A stretch of 47,913 bases of DNA from positions 1 to 47,913 of the forward strand of contig DIZL01000035.1 in assembly GCA_002429385.1 (NCBI GenBank), written 5' to 3'. The stretch is from Prolixibacteraceae bacterium UBA6029. GTDB taxonomy: Bacteria > Bacteroidota > Bacteroidia > Bacteroidales > Prolixibacteraceae. The translations under genes were made by a program, and so were the position numbers. This document shows positions 42,350 to 47,913 of this stretch, in pieces (the first letter of the stretch is position 1; each line of letters opens with the position of its first letter). The notes beneath the pieces are model-generated. The model was given only the letters and a program-made list of their open reading frames with translations. It was not told where the DNA came from and made no database searches.

Positions 42350-43135
42350 ATGATCACTGATGTACTTCTGAAACAATGCCGCCTGGAGTTTGAAGAATTC
42401 TTCCAGTCACTTATTATCGATTCTCCTGAGAATAAACACAAGGTTGAAGAAATACGGGCACATTCCCTGCGGGTTGCCGCCAATGCCCTTATGTTGGCGA
42501 AAGCTCTGTCCCAGACCGAAGAGGATCAACGCATTGCGGAACTTTCTGCACTGTTTCACGATTTGGGTGAAGTAAGCATGATCGTTCAGGGAACCGAATC
42601 ACCTATGAATATTCAACGTGATCATGCCTCGGCGTCGGTCAGCCTGATCCAGCAAATGGACTTTTATTCCAAATTGACGGCTGATATCCAGTTAATTGTT
42701 TTGAAGACCATCGATGGCCACAATAAACTGAAACTTCCAAAGCTTGATAATGAGCAGCAAACCTTGTTTGCCCGCTTGCTTCGTGACGCGGATAAACTGG
42801 ATATCTACGAATCGTCCTATCGTTTTTTCAAGGAAAGGCTTGGAGTCCAACCCATCATGACTTTTGACCTGATCAACAGCACCGAGGTCTCTGAAAAGAT
42901 CATCAAGAGTATCATTGCCGGTAAAACCGCAGCCGTTGAAGACATGAGAAGCATGAACGACTATAAGTTATTCCTCTTGTCAATGGCATTCGACCTGAAC
43001 TTTAAATACACGTTCAGGATCATGAGCGAAAAGCAATACATTCAAAAGATTTATGAAACATTGCCCAAACGCGACCAGATTATCGATGTATACAGAAACA
43101 TCAAACTGTTTGTTGAGAATAAGTTTGTTTCCTGA
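42350..43135 (+). CDS. HD-domain phosphohydrolase
   Basis: 261 residues. HD-superfamily metal ligands: the first His in IRAHSLRVAANA, the HD pair in LSALFHDLGEVS, His residues in QRDHASASV and TIDGHNKL, and the distant Asp in LLRDADKLDIYES. This layout matches small HD hydrolases that act on nucleotides or other phosphates. The C-terminal ~90 residues are helical without motif. A 27-nt gap separates it from the BFD-like ferredoxin gene, probably one transcript ending at 43446. Confidence 0.85.
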   Translation: MITDVLLKQCRLEFEEFFQSLIIDSPENKHKVEEIRAHSLRVAANALMLAKALSQTEEDQRIAELSALFHDLGEVSMIVQGTESPMNIQRDHASASVSLIQQMDFYSKLTADIQLIVLKTIDGHNKLKLPKLDNEQQTLFARLLRDADKLDIYESSYRFFKERLGVQPIMTFDLINSTEVSEKIIKSIIAGKTAAVEDMRSMNDYKLFLLSMAFDLNFKYTFRIMSEKQYIQKIYETLPKRDQIIDVYRNIKLFVENKFVS

Positions 43136-43162
43136 ATATTGTTTTTTGCAGAAGGATCTGAA

Positions 43163-43378
43163 ATGAGCGCACGGCTGGTTTGTATGTGTAATGTGGTTTC
43201 CGAAAATGAGATTAAGGCCGCACTGAAAAAAGGAGCCACAACAACTTCCGATATACAGAAAATGACAGGTGCAGGAACCAGTTGTGGAAAATGCCTGGTT
43301 GTCATTGATGGATTAGTTGAAAAATACTTGTCAGGTCTACCCCGCAACCCGCAACAGAAAATCAATTTCGGCGACTGA
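43163..43378 (+). CDS. BFD-like [2Fe-2S] protein
   Basis: 71 residues from the ATG at 43163 (MSARLVCMCNVVSENEI); the open frame reaches a TTG at 43139. Fer2_BFD pattern: CMCN at the N-terminus and GTSCGKC about 33 residues later, the four cluster ligands, with the helical KKGATTTSDIQKMTGAG between. Stand-alone BFD proteins resemble bacterioferritin-associated ferredoxin, which reduces ferritin iron, but no ferritin gene is nearby. Confidence 0.88.
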   Translation: MSARLVCMCNVVSENEIKAALKKGATTTSDIQKMTGAGTSCGKCLVVIDGLVEKYLSGLPRNPQQKINFGD

Positions 43379-43403
43379 TAAATCAGGGTGATTATGCATT
43401 TTT

Positions 43404-43446
43404 AAATAACAAAGGAGATGTTTTTGAGGCATCTCCTTTGTTATTT
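43404..43446. terminator. Bidirectional terminator
   Basis: Perfect 17-bp stem AAATAACAAAGGAGATG (43404-43420) / CATCTCCTTTGTTATTT (43430-43446) with a 9-nt loop between convergent genes. Confidence 0.9.
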
Positions 43447-43470
43447 TAGAATTACGACCGATCAGGTACC

Positions 43471-44220
43471 CTAACTGCGTTTAGCTACCCAATCGACTGC
43501 ACAGCCAATATGTTCTATGATTTTAGGATCCAGAAAAGCTTCAGAAGTATGTCCGAAAACGGTGTAGTAGGAACGGATATTGCCCAATTCCTGGTACCAG
43601 ATCAGGGGATGATCGCCCATCTTCCATTTGTCGTCTTTCATGGTGGCTTCATTGAGTGAAGTTTCGTCCAAACGAGCCAGGACATGAACCTTTGCGCGTG
43701 GATTTGCTTTAAACGAATACCATTCATCAACCGTACGGTAAGTTTTCATTCCTTTGAAAGGAACCATAGTTGGGTGGTCTGTGTTTTCAAAGATAACTGT
43801 TCCGGTCTGACAAGCAGGATGGGTTCTGAAGTAAGCACCGTTTAATTCACCATACCAGGCCCAGTCGTATTCGCAATCGGCAGCTGCATGGATTCCCACA
43901 AAGCCCTTACCGGTATTCATAAAATCTTCGAAGTTCTTTTGCTGTTGGTCGTTTAGAACATCCTGTGTTGGACTCAGAAAGACAACAACATCAAATGTTT
44001 TCAGAAAATCGGGGGTGAAAAGTTCCGCATTTTCAGTACAGGTCAATACCCATTTCCTTTGCTGAGCCAGTTCGCTCATCATTTTAAGACCTGTTGAAAT
44101 CGAAGCGTGCCTGTACCCGGATGTTTTTGAAAAGACAAGTACATTGATCTTTTTGTCCTGCGCCATGCCTGAGAACGCAAAAATCATGAGGAGACAAATT
44201 ACTGGAATGATTTTTTTCAT
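43471..44220 (-). CDS. Exported ThuA-domain protein
   Basis: 249 residues with signal peptide (MKKIIPVICLLMIFAFSGMAQ). ThuA (trehalose-utilisation-like, type 1 glutamine amidotransferase-like fold): VLVFSKTSGYRHASISTG, VVVFLSPTQDVLN, GFVGIHAAADCEYDWAWY, RTVDEWYSF, and DHPLIWYQELGNIRSYYTVFGH near the end. Members are linked to 3-keto-glycoside or trehalose catabolism; the exact reaction is not established. Monocistronic. Confidence 0.88.
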   Translation of the reverse strand: MKKIIPVICLLMIFAFSGMAQDKKINVLVFSKTSGYRHASISTGLKMMSELAQQRKWVLTCTENAELFTPDFLKTFDVVVFLSPTQDVLNDQQQKNFEDFMNTGKGFVGIHAAADCEYDWAWYGELNGAYFRTHPACQTGTVIFENTDHPTMVPFKGMKTYRTVDEWYSFKANPRAKVHVLARLDETSLNEATMKDDKWKMGDHPLIWYQELGNIRSYYTVFGHTSEAFLDPKIIEHIGCAVDWVAKRS

Positions 44221-44292
44221 GAATTATTATTTTAGTTAATTGGTATGCAAGGATACATATTTTATGCCAGATAAAAGGGATTTCAGTCCCCG

Positions 44293-45591
44293 TTATTTGT
44301 GTGATGATTTCTGAACCGGGCTGTGAAGTTCAATCACCTGTTTGTCTTTTCCGATATCCTGTTTGCTTTTCAATGGCTGAGGTTCCCATCCCATAAAGAA
44401 GAGCAGGACAAAAAACCCAAGGATGTAAGCAACCAGGATATGCCAGCCCGATTTTAACCAACCGAATACTGAACGGGCTTCATTAAATTTGTTTGTAATG
44501 GCTACCCCTGCAGAGGAGCCAAACCAAATCATGGAACCTCCAAAGCCGACAGCATAAGCCAGCATTCCCCAATCATAGCCATTCTGTTCCAGTGCCAGCT
44601 TGGTCAGGGGGATATTGTCAAATACCGAAGAGACGAATCCTAATGAAAATGCTGTTTGCCACGATGCTGCCGGCAATTCACTGACCGGCATTATGGAGGC
44701 ACAGGTTACCAAAGCGATCAGAAAAATTGAGCCGCTGATCGATCGTTTGGCCTCGCCCCAATCGGTTTTTCGGATAAACGCCCCTATACCGATTGCTATC
44801 CATACACCAAGTGCAGGAAAGTTAAACAAAACGTTGGTGGCAATAGTCATCAATAAAATCATTACCACAATACCAAGGCGGGTCCAATCGATTATCACTC
44901 CGGCATCAGGATCTTTTTGAATCCTCTGGTATTTGTCCTGCTGTATGGATGCAAATATTGAAAAAAATGCAAGTGCAGTAAATGCAGCGATATAGCCATG
45001 AAGAACATTAACGGGACGAACACCCTCGATCCACATTAGGGTAGTGGTAGTGTCACCGATTACACTTCCCGAACCACCGGCATTACTGGCTGCAACGATA
45101 GCAGCAATATATCCCAGGTGAACCTTGCGTTTAAAAACAACAATGGCTATTGAGCCTCCGATCAATGCTGCCGCAATATTATCGAGAAACGATGAAAGAA
45201 CAAAAACGGCAATCAGGAGTACAAGGGGCCCCTTCCAGTCATCAGGAAGTAATTTGGGCAAATACTCCGGAACGCCTGATTCTTCGAAATGCCGGGATAA
45301 AACTGCAAACCCGATTAAAAGTCCGAGCAGGTTAAGCAGAGTACCCCATTCACCCACACGCAGGTCTTTGTGCAGTATCTGATCCAAAAAGGAAACATGG
45401 CCAAACAAATGCTCAGAGAGATTGAATCCTGAATCGAAAATGAATTTAAATACCAGGATTGAACACAATCCAATCAGAGCCACTATCATGGTGTACCGGT
45501 GAAATAAGGCAACCCCCAGAAGCGTTAGTCCAAAAAGCAGAAACTCGGGCCTGATCCCGAAAATCAATGGAATAATTTGTCCTAAAGTCAT
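44293..45591 (-). CDS. NhaD/ArsB-type (ion transporter superfamily) antiporter
   Basis: 432 residues with about 11-12 membrane helices in two related halves. The first half has SSFLDNIAAALIGG (133-146) and SNAGGSGSVIGDTTTTLMWIEG (169-190); the second repeats the motif as VSSVFDNIPLTKLAL near 325-340. The SxxxDNI/GD pattern is shared by NhaD Na+/H+ antiporters and citrate/arsenite-type permeases. In Bacteroidota these are usually called sodium:proton antiporters. The ion is inferred. Located at the end of a minus-strand run with ThuA but with its own 72-nt gap. Confidence 0.82.
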   Translation of the reverse strand: MTLGQIIPLIFGIRPEFLLFGLTLLGVALFHRYTMIVALIGLCSILVFKFIFDSGFNLSEHLFGHVSFLDQILHKDLRVGEWGTLLNLLGLLIGFAVLSRHFEESGVPEYLPKLLPDDWKGPLVLLIAVFVLSSFLDNIAAALIGGSIAIVVFKRKVHLGYIAAIVAASNAGGSGSVIGDTTTTLMWIEGVRPVNVLHGYIAAFTALAFFSIFASIQQDKYQRIQKDPDAGVIIDWTRLGIVVMILLMTIATNVLFNFPALGVWIAIGIGAFIRKTDWGEAKRSISGSIFLIALVTCASIMPVSELPAASWQTAFSLGFVSSVFDNIPLTKLALEQNGYDWGMLAYAVGFGGSMIWFGSSAGVAITNKFNEARSVFGWLKSGWHILVAYILGFFVLLFFMGWEPQPLKSKQDIGKDKQVIELHSPVQKSSHK

Positions 45592-45675
45592 AGATAGGTT
45601 ATTTTAGTTTTGATGAAGATAGAAAAGAAATTCGAATGCTTTATCTTTTTTATAATAATTGTAAAGCTTTTCGTG

Positions 45676-45683
45676 TAGTTTTG
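45676..45683 (+). promoter_or_regulatory. Candidate -7 box (TAGTTTTG) of the esterase gene
   Basis: Exact TAnnTTTG 68 nt before the ATG at 45751, implying a leader of about 60 nt. Confidence 0.35.
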
Positions 45684-45750
45684 CAAAACAAATACCAATA
45701 CGCTAAAATTTACGTTCATCCATTACGAGTAAAACTACGAAAGGACTGAG

Positions 45751-47394
45751 ATGCTTAATTTTAAAAACAAAAATATAGTTACTGTATTACTTCCGATATT
45801 CATCCTGCTTCTTACATCAAATCCGAATCTATTTGCACAGAAGAGTATTCCTGATCCGGGAATTTACGATGGAAAGATCGGGAACGATCAAATCATTCTG
45901 GTTGCCGAAAAGACTGACACCACCCTTTTCAAGGGTTATTTTGTGCTGAACAGGGGAAAAGCTGTGGAAGAAAGTCATCCCTTTTCGTTAAACACCTCGG
46001 GAAGTCAACCTCTCTTTCAATCTGATTTGTATATCGGCAAGATGAAGTCTGCGAATCTCAGCGCATCGGCATTCGACGGAGTCATGAAGCTGATGAATAA
46101 AAAGCGCCGTTTTTTCTTTTGGCGTCCGAAAGCAAGCCTGAACTTTGTACGAAGACCGGAAGTAAAGTCAAACCCTACGGACCGGTATAAAAAGGAAATA
46201 TTCAGTACCATTGAAGTAAAAAGTGACCTCTTATATGCCAAAGCAAAAGGATTGTGGACCAGGTCGCCCTATTCGGACGATCCCTACATCGAAGTCCTGG
46301 GAAAGGGACTGGTCAAGTCGTTTAATGATCCTGAAGTAATGAACCTGAACCTTGACGTCTACTACCCCAAAACAGATCTTTTCAAAAACAGGCCACTGGT
46401 GATGTTAATTCATGGCGGGGCATTTTATATCGGGAGCAAAGAGTCGGCTGCCGAACATTCCCTGGCCACCTCGCTTGCCAAAAGTGGCTATGTCGTCGCC
46501 TCGATAGATTACCGTCTGGGATTTAAACTGTTGCCAAGTGATGTTGAATTGAGCGCTTACCGTGCCGTTCAGGATGCCCATGCAGCGCTTCGTTATCTGG
46601 CCCATAACGCCAAAGGACTCGGTATCGATCCCAATCAGATTTATGTGGGAGGAACCAGCGCAGGAGCTGTGGCTTCACTGAATGTTGCATTTATGAATAA
46701 TGATGACCGGCCCGAACGAATAAAAAAAGCAGACCGGGAGGGAACCGTATCGAAGATTGAAGCCTCAGGAAATAAATACACCGAGAAATTCACCATTAAA
46801 GCGGTTGCCAATATGTGGGGGGCCGTTTCTGACCTTAATATAATAGATAAGGACGACAAGATCTCCGTATTGTCGATTCATGGCACTGCCGATGATATCG
46901 TGCCCTATGAATATGACCATCCGTTCAAGAATTCGATGATGGTTAACCGCCTTTTAATGGATAAGATGTATGGCTCAAAACCAATTCACGAACGCCTGCA
47001 GATGCTTGGAATCAGAAACCGCCTGATTTTACTGAAAGGTCTTGGTCATGAGCCCGAACTTGATAATTACAAGACTCTAAATCGTTACATGGATACGATC
47101 ACCTACCAGGTCACCCGTTTCTTTTATGAAGAGACAGCTCCGACGGTAAATTTACCAGTCAAACAACTTAACATTTCCAATAATGCAGATCAAAAGTCCA
47201 TTTACTACGAGGTCGCTAACGGTAAACCCGTTCAGATTACTGCCGTTGGGGGAGTAAAAACCAGCGCTGATCCGACGGATGCAACCGTCATCTGGCTAAA
47301 GAACAGTGAGAACCGAAAACTAATATTTCTGACTACCAATAAATTTGAAGCCTGGAATACAAGTGTTTTCCCCATTAAAATAGTCAATAAATAA
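45751..47394 (+). CDS. Exported alpha/beta-hydrolase (BD-FAE / carboxylesterase-like) with extra domains
   Basis: 547 residues. Signal peptide to about residue 29 (LFAQ). Residues 30-165 form an N-terminal beta-rich region I do not recognise. The hydrolase core follows: oxyanion-hole LIHGGAFYIGS, nucleophile GGTSAGAVAS, acid in HGTADDIVPYEYDHPF and His in LKGLGHEPELD, a complete catalytic set. A last ~90 residues (NLPVKQLNISNNADQK...) look like a small beta-sandwich or degenerate sorting domain. The core resembles enzymes that deacylate plant polysaccharides or other esters; the substrate is unknown. It is the last gene in the window. Confidence 0.83.
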   Translation: MLNFKNKNIVTVLLPIFILLLTSNPNLFAQKSIPDPGIYDGKIGNDQIILVAEKTDTTLFKGYFVLNRGKAVEESHPFSLNTSGSQPLFQSDLYIGKMKSANLSASAFDGVMKLMNKKRRFFFWRPKASLNFVRRPEVKSNPTDRYKKEIFSTIEVKSDLLYAKAKGLWTRSPYSDDPYIEVLGKGLVKSFNDPEVMNLNLDVYYPKTDLFKNRPLVMLIHGGAFYIGSKESAAEHSLATSLAKSGYVVASIDYRLGFKLLPSDVELSAYRAVQDAHAALRYLAHNAKGLGIDPNQIYVGGTSAGAVASLNVAFMNNDDRPERIKKADREGTVSKIEASGNKYTEKFTIKAVANMWGAVSDLNIIDKDDKISVLSIHGTADDIVPYEYDHPFKNSMMVNRLLMDKMYGSKPIHERLQMLGIRNRLILLKGLGHEPELDNYKTLNRYMDTITYQVTRFFYEETAPTVNLPVKQLNISNNADQKSIYYEVANGKPVQITAVGGVKTSADPTDATVIWLKNSENRKLIFLTTNKFEAWNTSVFPIKIVNK

Positions 47395-47766
47395 ACTGAA
47401 CAAGGGATTATATTATTCCTAAATAAGGTTTTATAGAACGCGGATTTAACGTGATCTAGCGGATTTAAAGCGGATTTTCTCCCGATCCCGAGTCCTCGGG
47501 AGGAAATGGATTCAAAAGAGCTGCAAAGGGTTAGGGAAGATTGGGTAGATTTAATAGCCTTTCTCTTAAAGATCCAAATACGAAGTATTTTAAATCCGTT
47601 TTTAATCCGAAAAAACCGTGTAAATCCGCGTTCTGTTTTTCTTTGTCTTAATAGTCTGAAATAGGATATTGTTTAGTTTATAGTACTTATTCGTGTGCTA
47701 TTTCTCCCGTTCCGATAATGAAACACGAAATAATTACCATGTAATATATCTTTACTCCTGTCGTAC
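47395..47766. repeat. Non-coding stretch with a 14-bp terminal inverted repeat element
   Basis: AGAACGCGGATTTA (47435-47448) and its exact complement TAAATCCGCGTTCT (47621-47634) bound a 200-bp element whose interior repeats GCGGATTTAA-type and AATCCG-type units and contains a small hairpin TCCCGAG / CTCGGGA (47486-47501). No open frame. Similar GCGGATTT elements are frequent between Bacteroidota genes. Confidence 0.8.
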
Positions 47767-47913
47767 CACTATCATACCTCTATGGTACCACTGTCGTACC
47801 ACTGTCGTACCACTGTCATACCACTGTCATACCTCTTTCATACCTCTTTCAGTACAAATTCGTAACAAATTCGAATCAAATTCGATACAAATTCGATACA
47901 AATTCGTAGCCGT
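47767..47913. repeat. 11-bp-phased array, cut by the window end
   Basis: Thirteen 11-bp units in exact phase (47767-47909): eight of CACTGTCATAC / CTCTTTCATAC type, then five of CAAATTCGATA type, running into CCGT. The last bases CGTAGCCGT are the complement of the ACGGCTACG core at 40217-40225. The second arm is expected beyond the window. Confidence 0.93.

Overview
The window comes from the chromosome of a Bacteroidota bacterium, probably an anaerobic or facultative member of the Bacteroidales/Marinilabiliales type. Evidence: moderate-to-low GC; start sites without Shine-Dalgarno sequences; eight exact copies of the Bacteroidota -7 promoter box TAnnTTTG 13-68 nt upstream of gene starts; and typical families (DUF4159, SpoIID/LytB with an AmpG-like permease, ThuA, GH43 with F5/8C, YncE-like propeller, biotin-less carboxyltransferase subunit). 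Genus is not assignable by eye. I count 42 intact or nearly intact protein genes, one tRNA-Arg(CCG), one clear pseudogene (YciI family) and several gene fragments.

Layout. 222-8874: argS, a 14-repeat RCC1 propeller protein, uvrB, an EEP-family lipoprotein with a HAD phosphatase, and a small membrane protein. 9000-16655 (minus strand): a compact nine-gene unit read exbB-exbD-hdrC-hdrB-hdrA-flxD-flxC-flxB-flxA, i.e. a complete NADH-linked heterodisulfide-reductase-like electron-bifurcating complex behind an ExbB/ExbD ion-channel pair. 17058-18755: divergent oxaloacetate decarboxylase/pyruvate carboxylase carboxyltransferase subunit with a strong terminator. 19255-25020: VanZ-like protein, a GNAT/SpoIID/AmpG-like cell-wall group and a RhuM-family gene carrying an internal palindrome. 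25466-30019: DRE-TIM aldolase with a PchB-like chorismate mutase, polysaccharide deacetylase, decayed genes, and a flavodoxin/DUF4159 pair. 30174-37936: PLP gamma-family enzyme, GH43, rsmE, sixA, a YfcE-like phosphodiesterase, msrA, an Omp85-type barrel and a DUF218 protein. 38156-47394: YncE-like protein with a cytochrome b561-type protein, galM lipoprotein, tRNA, HD hydrolase with a BFD-like ferredoxin, ThuA, NhaD/ArsB-type antiporter and an esterase.

How genes work together. The Hdr-Flx proteins would oxidise NADH at FlxA, pass electrons via FlxB/C/D to the FAD of HdrA, and split them between ferredoxin and a disulfide-type acceptor at HdrB. ExbBD in the same unit suggests (inference only) a link between this redox complex and proton-motive-force-driven envelope work. 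The GNAT/SpoIID/AmpG group looks like cell-wall turnover and import.

The second notable layer is non-coding: a family of intergenic elements built from 11-bp units kept in phase (one helical turn each), two of which (40142-40301 and 47767-47913) share units and an ACGGCTACG core and form long inverted arms; looser relatives lie at 18973, 21857 and 27014.
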